From contig NZ_MVHU01000014.1 of assembly GCF_002086285.1 (NCBI RefSeq), forward strand, positions 46,719 through 110,718: a stretch of 64,000 nucleotides of DNA, read 5' to 3'. How positions within the stretch are numbered: position 1 is the first letter of the stretch; every line of letters begins with the position of its first letter. Source of the DNA: Mycolicibacter kumamotonensis. Its GTDB lineage: Bacteria > Actinomycetota > Actinomycetes > Mycobacteriales > Mycobacteriaceae. Below, in pieces: positions 43,438 to 51,443 of the stretch. The notes under the pieces were generated by a model. That model was not told the origin of the DNA. It made no database searches and saw only the letters and a list, made by a program, of their open reading frames with translations. A program made the position numbers and the translations under genes.

Positions 43438-44498
43438 TTGCAATCCTTGAAGTACTCGATCATGCCGAACTGCTTGGCGCGCCCGCTGATGGCGCACATC
43501 CACGAGTCGATCGCCATCCCGTTTCCGGCGAAGAACTCGATACCGGGGCCGTAGCCGGTGGCGTTGGTGATACCCCGTAGCGGCGGCGGCGCGGACTGGA
43601 TCAGGCTGCGCAACAGGTCGTCGTGCTCGCCGAGCATGTCCGACAACGTGCGGATGTTGACCAACATGTCATCGAGCATCGACCGGTCGTTGACCACGAC
43701 ATTGTTCAGATTGGCCGTCAGGTTGGTCAGCGCAGCCAGCATGGCGTGAAAGGTGTTCTGCCGCGCCACCAGTTCCCCGATGAAGTCCTGGCCCTGATCG
43801 ATCAGGGTTCCCAGGTGCGTCTGCTGGTTGCGCAGGGTGTTGGCCACCCGCTGGGTGTTGGCGAGCAGGGTGCCGAGCTGATCGCGCCGGTCGGCGGTGA
43901 TCTTCGACAGCGCGTGCAGATTGGCCATGGCCTGCGGAATCACCGGCGGAAGTCCGCTCATCTGCTGGCCGAGCACGGCCAGGGATTGCCCGAACTGGTC
44001 GGAGTCGACCTCGTCGAACGTGGTGGTGGCGTCCTCCAGCAGCGACTCCAGGGAGTAGGGCACCTCGGTGTGGGCGAGATCGATTCGCTTGCCGGGCACC
44101 GAGCCGGGACCGTTCGGCTCCAGTTTCAGATACCGCGACCCGAGGATCGTCATCACCTGGATCTTCGCCCGGGTGTCCTTGCCCAGGGGGAGGTCGTTGC
44201 GCACCGCCAGGCCGGCTTCGACGTGGTCACCGGCGAGCCGCATGCTCGTCACCCGGCCCACCTCGATGCCCGCGACCACGACCGGGTTGCCGGGGGCCAG
44301 CGCGGCGGCCTGGGCGAACTCGGCGGTGTAGCGGGTATAGCCGACGCCGAGCACCTTGACGAACAGCGCCGCGGCCACCACGACACCCACCACGGCCAGC
44401 GCCCCGAACCCCAGCCAGGTGGTGTTGTAGGACTCCAGCGGCCGTCCGCGCCAGCGGCGGAAGAACGTGCCGGCCCGTGTCGTCATCGTGTTACCCAT
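43434..44498 (-). CDS. MceC-type protein of the second mce operon
   Basis: 354 residues from ATG 44498, overlapping the MceB gene by 8 bp. Membrane segment LGFGALAVVGVVVAAALFVK, Mce domain with VVVAGIEVGRVTSMRLAGDH and ILGSRYLKLEPNGPGSVPGK. Helical region ends in GYGPGIEFFAGNGMAIDSWM and CAISGRAKQF. No proline-rich tail, unlike Mce1C here. Part of the tunnel. Confidence 0.9.
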   Translation of the reverse strand: MGNTMTTRAGTFFRRWRGRPLESYNTTWLGFGALAVVGVVVAAALFVKVLGVGYTRYTAEFAQAAALAPGNPVVVAGIEVGRVTSMRLAGDHVEAGLAVRNDLPLGKDTRAKIQVMTILGSRYLKLEPNGPGSVPGKRIDLAHTEVPYSLESLLEDATTTFDEVDSDQFGQSLAVLGQQMSGLPPVIPQAMANLHALSKITADRRDQLGTLLANTQRVANTLRNQQTHLGTLIDQGQDFIGELVARQNTFHAMLAALTNLTANLNNVVVNDRSMLDDMLVNIRTLSDMLGEHDDLLRSLIQSAPPPLRGITNATGYGPGIEFFAGNGMAIDSWMCAISGRAKQFGMIEYFKDCK

Positions 44499-45585
44499 CG
44501 ACGGTGTTCCTGCATTGGGGTGTGTGCCAGGCCAGGTTCTCCCGGGTTATCGGGCGAGCATTGCCGGGGGTCGCGGCGTTGACGATGATCGTGGTGATGT
44601 CGTTGAAGCCCGGGAAGAATCCCGCGACGTTCAGGTCGCAGAGGTAGGCGTTGCCGTAGGCGCCGTCCCCGAATGCCCGGCCCAGGCCCTTGAGCAGCAG
44701 CGGTAGGTTGGCGCCGGTGAACGCCAGCTGCGGTTCGATCCCGGCCATGTGCTTGGTGAAGCCGGGCTCCCGGTTGATCATCTCCTCCAGGGACGGGAAG
44801 ACCTCGTCGGCGATGCGCGACAGCTGCCGCGTCACCTGGGCCAGGGAGCTGACCGAGGACTGCAACGCCGGGCGACGCGAGTCCAGGTCGGTCAGCGCTC
44901 GCCGGGCCTGGGTCAGCGCATGGTCGAGCTGATCGTTCTGGCCGGCGACGGTGCCGGCCAGCCTGTTGAGGCTGGTGATCAGGTCACCGAGCACCTCGTC
45001 GCGCCCGGCCAGCGTCGCGGTCAGCGTCGACGACTGGTCCACCAGGTCGGTGATCGACGCCTGGTCGCCCTGCAGCGACTGCAGCACACCGCGGGTCAGA
45101 TCGTCGGCCTGCTTGGGGTCGAGCAGCGACATCAGTGGTTTGAACCCGTTGAGCAGCGCGCCGACGTCGAAGGACGGTTCGGTGTGCTCGACGCCGATCA
45201 CGCTTCCGCGCGGCAGCTGCTCGGTGCTGCCGTGGGAACCCAGCGACAAGCCGAGGTAGCGCTGGCCGATGATGTTCTGATACGTCACCGACGCGACCGT
45301 GTTGCCGTACAGCTTCTGGTCGCTTTGGACGATGAACGAGACCTTTGCTTTCGGGGGGCCGGCCGCTTTCCCGTCCAGCTCGACCTTCTCGACCCGGCCC
45401 ACCCGGACGCCGGCCATCCGGACGTCGTCGCCCTCGCGCAGTCCGTAGACGTCGGTGAACACCGCCGCATACGGCGTGGTCGCGCCGGCCACATCGCGGC
45501 GCAGTGTGGCGTAGACCAGCCAGGTCAGCACCATCGCCACGACCATGAAGACGGACAGGCCGATCAGGGGTCTGCGGAAGCTCAC
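44491..45585 (-). CDS. MceB-type protein of the second mce operon
   Basis: 364 residues from GTG 45585 (GTGA overlap with MceA). The membrane segment is LIGLSVFMVVAMVLTWLVYA. YGLREGDDVRMAGVRVGRVE begins the Mce domain; ASVTYQNIIGQRYLGLSLGS follows and VGALLNGFKPLMSLLDPKQA is the MceB signature. GNAYLCDLNVAGFFPGFNDI near the end has the conserved Cys. Complete. Confidence 0.9.
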   Translation of the reverse strand: MSFRRPLIGLSVFMVVAMVLTWLVYATLRRDVAGATTPYAAVFTDVYGLREGDDVRMAGVRVGRVEKVELDGKAAGPPKAKVSFIVQSDQKLYGNTVASVTYQNIIGQRYLGLSLGSHGSTEQLPRGSVIGVEHTEPSFDVGALLNGFKPLMSLLDPKQADDLTRGVLQSLQGDQASITDLVDQSSTLTATLAGRDEVLGDLITSLNRLAGTVAGQNDQLDHALTQARRALTDLDSRRPALQSSVSSLAQVTRQLSRIADEVFPSLEEMINREPGFTKHMAGIEPQLAFTGANLPLLLKGLGRAFGDGAYGNAYLCDLNVAGFFPGFNDITTIIVNAATPGNARPITRENLAWHTPQCRNTVDG

Positions 45586-47168
45586 TTGTGGGCTCCCCCT
45601 TCGGCCGGGGCCCACGACACCGAGGTTCCGCGCGCGACGGGGCCGAGCAACAGCTGGGTGGCCACCGACGCCGGCTGCCCGCGGCCGGTGCCCAGCCCGG
45701 TGATCAGCCCGAGCTGTTCGCGTTCGGCCTGACTGCCGACGGGACCTACGTTGCCGCCGTAGGCGGCGGGTGCCACCGGTGCCGGCGGCTGCCACTCCGG
45801 GGCGTGCGGTTGGGCCGGGATGGGAGGGCTCGGCGGTGGTGGCGGCGCGGGGTCGAGCGGGTCGGCGGTGCCCGGGACCCGCGGGAACGGACCGGTCCAC
45901 CACGGCAGCGGCGGGTTGGTGTCCTCCAGGCTGCGATTGGGATTGACCAGGGGCGGCCCGACGGCATGCAGGTTGCCGTCGGGACCGATCTCGGTGCCCG
46001 GCGGTGGTTCCAGGCCGGCCGGGAACCGGTAGTTCTGCGGCAACAGCGTCTCGGGCAGGTCGGGCCGGACCGAGATCATCGGCGCGGTGAAGCAGCTCGG
46101 TCCCTTCAGTTCGCCGTACTGCGGGCAGTCCGCCCGGGTGTAGGTGTGCAGCGGGGTGAAGGACAGGTTGGCGCGCATCATCCCGGTGATCAGCCGGTGA
46201 TCGTAGAGCTGGTCGAAGAATTTGTCGGAGAGCCGGTTGACCCGGGTGAAGATCGGGACGTACTTGTCGGCGTTGTTTGCCAGCACGCCGATGACGGGCG
46301 TGAGGTCGTGGGTGATCTGGATCAGCTGGTCGACATGGTTGTCGAACGCCTCGCGCGCCACGCCCACGGTGTGCTGGCCACCGGCGACCAGCGAGGCCAG
46401 CTCGGCGCGTTTTTCGGCGAACGCGCGCATCGGCTCGACCGCCTGGTGCAGTGCGTCGACCAGGTCGGGGGCGCTTGCCTGCAGGCCGTGGGTGGCGTCG
46501 AGCAGCGCCGAGACCGTGGTCGGCCCGGGTTCGGTGGCGACGATGCTGTTGAGCTGATCCAGCAGCCGGGACATGTTCGCGCCGGCGTGCAGCAGCTTGA
46601 CCCGCCGGTTGTCGGTGGCCGCACCGACGGCGGCCAGGATGCCCAGGCTGTGGTCCTCGCGGCCCCGGCCGGTGGCGGCCAGGATGTCGCGCAGTTTGGA
46701 GACCGTGGTCTGGAAGATCACCGTCGACAGTTCGCCGTTCTCGGCGATGTGCGAGCCGTCGCGGATGGCGGGACCGCCGGCTCCGTCGCCGGAGTCGACC
46801 AGCTGAATGGACGACACCGCGAAGACGTTCGAGGGCACCACCCGGGCGGTCACCGACGTCGGAATGTCCTTGGCGTGGTTGGGTTTGAGGTTGATGTGCA
46901 CGTAGTTGGGCTTGCCGTAGGCAGCCGGGATCACGTCGGTGACGTTGCCGACCAGCAGGCCGTGGTACTTGACGTCGGATTGGGCGGGCAGCCCGTCGCC
47001 GACGTTCATCAGGTCGGCCACCACCCGCACGTAGCTGTTGAGCACGCCGGTGGATTTGGCCAGCAGGCCGGCGGTGGCCAGCGCGATCACCACCAGAACC
47101 GCGACCCCGGCGACCAGCAGTTGGCCTTCGGAGGGACCGCGCCCGTCGGTGTCGAGCGAATTGCCCAT
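45582..47168 (-). CDS. MceA-type protein of the second mce operon
   Basis: 528 residues from ATG 47168, overlapping the YrbEB stop by ATGA. Membrane segment LLVAGVAVLVVIALATAGLL, then the Mce domain (VKYHGLLVGNVTDVIPAAYG) and YVHINLKPNHAKDIPTSVTA. FTPLHTYTRADCPQYGELKG and WWTGPFPRVPGTADPLDPAP follow. From about residue 430 it is proline-rich (PPPPPSPPIPAQPHAPEW). The tail is longer than in Mce1A. Confidence 0.9.
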   Translation of the reverse strand: MGNSLDTDGRGPSEGQLLVAGVAVLVVIALATAGLLAKSTGVLNSYVRVVADLMNVGDGLPAQSDVKYHGLLVGNVTDVIPAAYGKPNYVHINLKPNHAKDIPTSVTARVVPSNVFAVSSIQLVDSGDGAGGPAIRDGSHIAENGELSTVIFQTTVSKLRDILAATGRGREDHSLGILAAVGAATDNRRVKLLHAGANMSRLLDQLNSIVATEPGPTTVSALLDATHGLQASAPDLVDALHQAVEPMRAFAEKRAELASLVAGGQHTVGVAREAFDNHVDQLIQITHDLTPVIGVLANNADKYVPIFTRVNRLSDKFFDQLYDHRLITGMMRANLSFTPLHTYTRADCPQYGELKGPSCFTAPMISVRPDLPETLLPQNYRFPAGLEPPPGTEIGPDGNLHAVGPPLVNPNRSLEDTNPPLPWWTGPFPRVPGTADPLDPAPPPPPSPPIPAQPHAPEWQPPAPVAPAAYGGNVGPVGSQAEREQLGLITGLGTGRGQPASVATQLLLGPVARGTSVSWAPAEGGAHK

Positions 47169-48025
47169 CAGCCACCGAACCTTGCGCCGGAGTCGATGCT
47201 CCACAACGCCATGGTCAGCAGCATGTTGACCATGATCACGATCGTGATGGACGCCCGCATGGCGCGGCCGGCGGCCACCCCGACGCCTTCGGGTCCGCCG
47301 GAGGCGTAGAAGCCGTAGTAGCACTGCACGGTGGAGGCCAGCCACACGAACACCACGCACTTGAGCACCGAATAGACGATGTCCTTGCCGCTCAACATCA
47401 TCGTGAAGTAGTGCAGGTACGGACCGATCGAGCCGCCGCTGATGATGCCGGTGACCAGCTGACAGGTCAGGTAGGTGATGGCCAGGCACGCCACGTACAG
47501 CGGGATCACCGCGAGGGTCGCGGCCAGCAACCGGGTGGTGACCAGGAACGGGATCGGCCGGATCGCGATCGAATCCAGCGCGTCGATCTCCTCGGCGATC
47601 CGCATCGCGCCGAGCTGCGCGGTGAACCGGCAGCCGGCCTGCATGGCGAACGCCATCGACGCCATGATCGGCGCCAGCTCCCGGGTGTTGACCAGCGAGG
47701 AGATGATGCCGGTGGCCGGGCCGAGGCCGAGCAGGTTCAAGAAGTTGTAGCCTTCGATCGCCACCAGCGCGCCGGCGGTGAAGCCGAGCACCACGGCCAC
47801 CCCGGCGGTGCCCCCGCCGACCACGATGGAGCCGTTGCCCCACGCGATATCGGAGAGCAGCCGCACGAACTCCTTGCGGTAGTGCCGCAGCACGGTCGGG
47901 ACGCCGGCGGCGGCGCGGCCGAAGAAGACCAGCATGTGGCCCAGCCGGATGGTGGGGCCGGATGCCATCCGGTAGGCCCGCAGCAGCGGGCGCGCGATCG
48001 CCGGAACATACGGGGAGACCGTCAT
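47168..48025 (-). CDS. YrbEB-type permease of the second mce operon
   Basis: 285 residues from ATG 48025, 1 nt after the YrbEA stop. MlaE-type permease with the coupling loop LGAMRIAEEIDALDSIAIRP, which replaces the usual LEVMGI. Segment YYGFYASGGPEGVGVAAGRA is the conserved C-terminal loop. It forms the membrane channel with YrbEA. Confidence 0.92.
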   Translation of the reverse strand: MTVSPYVPAIARPLLRAYRMASGPTIRLGHMLVFFGRAAAGVPTVLRHYRKEFVRLLSDIAWGNGSIVVGGGTAGVAVVLGFTAGALVAIEGYNFLNLLGLGPATGIISSLVNTRELAPIMASMAFAMQAGCRFTAQLGAMRIAEEIDALDSIAIRPIPFLVTTRLLAATLAVIPLYVACLAITYLTCQLVTGIISGGSIGPYLHYFTMMLSGKDIVYSVLKCVVFVWLASTVQCYYGFYASGGPEGVGVAAGRAMRASITIVIMVNMLLTMALWSIDSGARFGG

Positions 48026-48026
48026 C

Positions 48027-48896
48027 TCACAACCCGGTCCGTGGATACAGCACGTTGTAGAGCTCGCTGATGGCGACGTTGACGATCATCAGCACCAGGA
48101 TCGCCTCGACCACCGAAGCGTTCACCGAGTTGGCGACGCCGGCCGGTCCGCCCCGGGTGGACAGGCCCTTCTGGCAGGCCACCACCGCGACGATCGCGCC
48201 GTAGACCACGGCTTTGATCAGCGCCACGATCATGTCGCCGGTGGTGGCGAACGAGGAGAACGTCGCCACGAAACTGCCGGGGGCGCCCTTCTGGAAGTAG
48301 ACGTTGAACAGATAGCTGGCCAGGAACCCGACGAAGCAGGTGATCCCGGTCAGGGCCACGCCGATCATGATGGCCGCGCCGAAGCGCGGGACCACCAGGC
48401 GTCGGATCACCGAGACGCCCATCACCTCCATGGCGTCGGTCTCCTCCCGCATGGTGCGGGAGCCCAGGTCGGCGGTGATGGCCGAGCCGACCGCGGCGGC
48501 CATCAGCATCGCCGCCACCAGGGAGGCGGCCTGCCGGATGACGGCCAGCCCGGCGGCCGCGCCGGCCAGCGAGGTCGCCCCGACCTGGTTGGCCAGCAGC
48601 GCGAACTGGATGGACAGGGTCACCCCGATCGGCAATGCCACCAGGATCGTGGGCAGCACCGCGGTGTTGGCCATGAACGCGCTCTGCCGGACGAACTCGC
48701 CCCACTGGAACCGGCCGGTGAACAGGTCGATGAAGAAGTACTGCACGGTGCGTACGGCCAGCACGCACTGCTCACCGACCGTGGTCAGCGATGCCAGCGG
48801 ATGCCGGTTGACGTAGCCGAGGGTCCAGTCCTCGATGGCGGCCACCCCGTCGAGGGGCGCCTCATCGGCGAAATCACGGTGATCCTGGGTGGTCAT
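48027..48896 (-). CDS. YrbEA-type permease, first gene of the second mce operon
   Basis: 289 residues from ATG 48896. MlaE-type permease with GSAITADLGSRTMREETDAM and EVMGVSVIRRLVVPR as the coupling loop. The longer N-terminal part (LGYVNRHPLASLTTVGEQCV, VQYFFIDLFTGRFQWGEFVR) and FALLANQVGATSLAGAAAGL differ clearly from M. tuberculosis YrbE1A, 3A and 4A as I remember them. It starts the eight-gene YrbE/Mce run that continues with Mas and the DUF3298-like protein. The predicted promoter has TACCAT at 48969-48974 on the minus strand and a 72-nt leader. Confidence 0.92.
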   Translation of the reverse strand: MTTQDHRDFADEAPLDGVAAIEDWTLGYVNRHPLASLTTVGEQCVLAVRTVQYFFIDLFTGRFQWGEFVRQSAFMANTAVLPTILVALPIGVTLSIQFALLANQVGATSLAGAAAGLAVIRQAASLVAAMLMAAAVGSAITADLGSRTMREETDAMEVMGVSVIRRLVVPRFGAAIMIGVALTGITCFVGFLASYLFNVYFQKGAPGSFVATFSSFATTGDMIVALIKAVVYGAIVAVVACQKGLSTRGGPAGVANSVNASVVEAILVLMIVNVAISELYNVLYPRTGL

Positions 48897-48984
48897 CGGC
48901 CGCCTATCGCGGACTTGTGGCCACTGGATGGGGCTGTTTCCCGGTTGGGCCGATGATCCATGGCGGACATGGTAGCCACCGTTC

Positions 48985-48998
48985 TTACTCCCAGGTAG
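48985..48998. promoter_or_regulatory. Candidate operator TTACTCCCAGGTAG
   Basis: Read towards yrbEA it is CTACCTGGGAGTAA, followed after exactly 10 nt by TACCAT. The same 10-nt distance is found between the mce1 site and its TACGAT box. This equal spacing argues that the motif is a functional part of both mce promoters. Confidence 0.55.
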
Positions 48999-49164
48999 GG
49001 TTCCGCGATTCCGGCACCAACGGGTGAAGGAACCGGTGGTATGTGCGCCGCGACGGTCCGAGGAAATCTCATCGGGTGTCAGCGCGGCCTTTCATCCGGC
49101 CATGATGTCGGAGACCGTGCTCCGGTAGGGGCGCTTCGGCCAACATGACTGAGGTTATGGCGGG

Positions 49165-49178
49165 TTACTCACGGGTAG
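49165..49178. promoter_or_regulatory. Candidate operator TTACTCACGGGTAG
   Basis: Third copy of the motif, 86 nt before the start of the secreted protein gene. No clear TANNNT box lies at the expected distance on the plus strand, so this copy may act with the one at 48985 (two sites for cooperative binding) instead of marking its own promoter. Confidence 0.45.
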
Positions 49179-49264
49179 CACGGATTTCGCGGATTCCGCG
49201 ACCGGCGGGCGGGTCCGGTGACGATACTCGACGATGGACGAAACCGAACACGGGGAGACTGACG

Positions 49265-49858
49265 ATGCGCAGCTGGTGGGCGTGGGCCGCCGCCGGGTTG
49301 GCCGCGTGCGCGGCGGCGACCGGGGTGGTGTCGGCGCCGGGACCCGCCGCCGCCGACCCCGACCAGCCGCCGGCCCTCCCGGTGTTTTCGCCGGCGCCCA
49401 CCGACTGGACGCCGCACATGGACTTCTGGCCCTACAACACCTTCACCTACCAGGTCACCCCCGAGATGATCGGCGGCATGTCGGACTCGTGCCAGTGGTT
49501 CAACGCGCAATTCGACCCGTTGATGGGGCAGATCAACGACGTCAACCGCGCCCTGGCGCAGCGAGCCGATGTCTACGCCGGCGTGCAGTCGCAGGCCGAT
49601 GCGGTGGTGGCCAACATCGACCGGGCGACGGGTTTTTTGGCGCCGAGGCTCAAGCCGCTGACGATCCGCAACACCCCCAACAACTACGGGCCGTATTCAG
49701 CGATCTACGGCGGCGAGCAGCTGACCGGGGTGCTGTTCCAGCTCTCCCGCATCGCCGACAGCATGCGGAAGAAGCAGCCGGCGGGCTTCACCCGTCCCCA
49801 CATCGATTCCGCCGCCGGGTGGGGCGACGCGTTGCGTAACTCCGGGGCTTGCACCTGA
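49265..49858 (+). CDS. Secreted mycobacterial protein, unknown function
   Basis: 197 residues from ATG 49265 (RBS GGGGAGAC). Signal peptide with cleavage after PAAA. The mature part (SPAPTDWTPHMDFWPYNTFT, YQVTPEMIGGMSDSCQWFNA) has two Cys (SCQWF and the C-terminal GACT) that could bridge. I do not recognise a named family. Divergent from the second mce operon and followed 76 nt later by a Mas-type gene, so it may be part of an extra Mce-linked unit. Confidence 0.8.
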   Translation: MRSWWAWAAAGLAACAAATGVVSAPGPAAADPDQPPALPVFSPAPTDWTPHMDFWPYNTFTYQVTPEMIGGMSDSCQWFNAQFDPLMGQINDVNRALAQRADVYAGVQSQADAVVANIDRATGFLAPRLKPLTIRNTPNNYGPYSAIYGGEQLTGVLFQLSRIADSMRKKQPAGFTRPHIDSAAGWGDALRNSGACT

Positions 49859-49934
49859 GCGCCGGCCGCCGCCGGGTGCGGTAGGTTCGGGGTGCGTTGC
49901 GGCCGAACGGCTCGGTCCAGGGAGGGTAGTGCAG

Positions 49935-50567
49935 GTGCCGGACGGTGAAGACGGAGCGGCCGACCTCGAAACGTCAACGGAACCGGTAGTCGAGACCGCT
50001 GACGGGCCCGACACGGTGACCGAGGAGTCACCGCCGGCCGAGGCCGCCGATAAGACCGATAAGAGCGTTGCCGACCAGGTCCCTGCGGCGCGGAGAGACT
50101 CGAGGTGGCGGTGGGTCGCCGCTGCGGTATTGGCGCTGGGCCTGATCGGCGCGGCCTACGAGGGCTGGCTGCTGTTCGCCCACCATCAGCGCGAGGTGGC
50201 CGCCGCACAGGCACTCGACGCCGCCGAGAAATACACCCTGGTGCTGACCGGGGTGGATCCGGGGGCGATCGACCAGAACTTCGCCGAGGTCCTCGACGGG
50301 GCCACCGGCGAATTCAAGAATATGTATGCCGCCTCCAGCGAGCAGCTGCGTCAACTGCTGATCGAGAACAAGGCGGCCGCACATGGCACCGTCGTCGAGT
50401 CGGCCGTCAAGTCCGCCACCAAGAACAAGGTCGAGGTGCTGCTGTTCGTCGATCAGTCGGTGAGTAACAAGGCCTCTCCGCAGGCGAAGATCGACCGCAG
50501 CCGCATCGTGATGACCATGGAGAAGGTGAACGGCCGCTGGCTGGCCGCCAAGGTCGACATGCCCTGA
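49935..50567 (+). CDS. Mas-type Mce-associated membrane protein
   Basis: 210 residues from GTG 49935, 8 nt after GGAGGG; the GTG at 49929 is too close to the RBS. Acidic start, one membrane helix (WVAAAVLALGLIGAAYEGWL), then the domain with LRQLLIENKAAAHGTVVESA and VNGRWLAAKVDMP. Nearly every motif is shared with the protein at 39093-39716, so it is a recent paralogue in inverted position across the mce operon. Confidence 0.86.
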   Translation: MPDGEDGAADLETSTEPVVETADGPDTVTEESPPAEAADKTDKSVADQVPAARRDSRWRWVAAAVLALGLIGAAYEGWLLFAHHQREVAAAQALDAAEKYTLVLTGVDPGAIDQNFAEVLDGATGEFKNMYAASSEQLRQLLIENKAAAHGTVVESAVKSATKNKVEVLLFVDQSVSNKASPQAKIDRSRIVMTMEKVNGRWLAAKVDMP

Positions 50568-50590
50568 GGCGCGTTCCGGCCCGCGCGGTC

Positions 50591-51316
50591 TCACCCACCG
50601 CCCAGGCGCTTGGCCATGGCCCACACAAGCACCTCCGACGGGTCGGTCGCGGTGAGCCGTCGACCGCCGCCGCCGGTGAGGCGGACCGCGTCACCGGCGG
50701 TCAGCTCTCCGATGCCCTCCACGTCCACCCGGCCGAGCGCGATGAACAGGTGCAGGTAGGCGGCATCGGGAAGTGCGACGCAGCCTCCGGGCCGGGGCCG
50801 GGCCGCGTAGAGCGTGGCATCGGCGTTGCCGATGGTGATCGCGGCCTGCGGGTCACTGCCGGAGGCGACGGTGACCAGATCCCCGCCCCCCAGTGCGTCG
50901 CCGATGTCCTGCTGTTGATAACCCGGGGTGCGTCCCGGGGTATCGGGCATTATCCACATCTGGACGAAATGCACGGGCTCACTGGTTGATTCGTTCGTCT
51001 CCGAATGCCGGATACCGGTTCCGGCCGACATCCGCTGGGCCAGCCCCGGGCGGATCACCCCGGAATTGCCGATCGAATCGCGGTGGGTCAACTCGCCGGA
51101 GAGCACCCAGGTGACGATCTCGGCGTCGCGGTGCGGATGGGTGCCGAACCCCGAGGCGGGCGCCACGACGTCGTCGTTGTTGACCAGCAGCAGCCCGTGG
51201 TGGGTGTTGTCCGGATCGTAGTAGTCGTTGAACGAGAACGAATGCCGCGAATTCAGCCAGGAGGTACGGGTGGCCGCGCGGTCGTCCGCCCGTCGCACAT
51301 CGAGCAGGCCGGTCAT
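50591..51316 (-). CDS. Pirin-family protein (Rv0181c-like)
   Basis: 241 residues from ATG 51316. Cupin motif GFGTHPHRDAEIVTWVLSGE contains the metal-binding histidines, and AGTGIRHSETNES the third histidine and glutamate. It matches pirin proteins, some of which have quercetinase activity. The order after the mce block (Rv0181c in M. tuberculosis) places the insertion of the second mce operon between Rv0178 and Rv0181c positions. A TAACCT box lies 7 nt before an in-frame TTG at 51325, so the true start could be a little further upstream. Confidence 0.88.
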   Translation of the reverse strand: MTGLLDVRRADDRAATRTSWLNSRHSFSFNDYYDPDNTHHGLLLVNNDDVVAPASGFGTHPHRDAEIVTWVLSGELTHRDSIGNSGVIRPGLAQRMSAGTGIRHSETNESTSEPVHFVQMWIMPDTPGRTPGYQQQDIGDALGGGDLVTVASGSDPQAAITIGNADATLYAARPRPGGCVALPDAAYLHLFIALGRVDVEGIGELTAGDAVRLTGGGGRRLTATDPSEVLVWAMAKRLGGG

Positions 51317-51395
51317 GACCGCCAAGGTTAGCGCGCAACGTGGTCGTTGCCGGTAGTCTCACCCCAACCGCCGAGACATACGGAGGTAGCAGGCG

Positions 51396-51443
51396 ATGTC
51401 CGTCGAAACCGGCGTGCGCTACGACGCCGGGTCTGTCGCGTGA
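51396..51443 (+). CDS. 15-codon leader or remnant upstream of DUF1023
   Basis: ATG 51396 with a perfect RBS (GGAGGTAG) is followed by 15 codons (MSVETGVRYDAGSVA) and a TGA that overlaps the next gene's GTG (GTGA). The DUF1023 gene itself has no RBS, so its translation should depend on this short frame. It may be the start of a lost small ESX-like partner gene, as found ahead of DUF1023 genes, or a leader peptide. Confidence 0.5.
   Translation: MSVETGVRYDAGSVA

Larger units (their letters stand above)
48897..49264. promoter_or_regulatory. Divergent 368-bp control region of the second mce operon
   Basis: This is the only gene-free stretch of more than 300 bases. It separates yrbEA (minus) from the secreted protein gene (plus). 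It holds two copies of the TTACTC-type motif (48985-48998 and 49165-49178), 180 bp apart, one near each end. On the minus strand a TANNNT box (TACCAT, 48974-48969) lies 10 nt past the first copy. No small gene with an RBS stands out. Confidence 0.55.
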
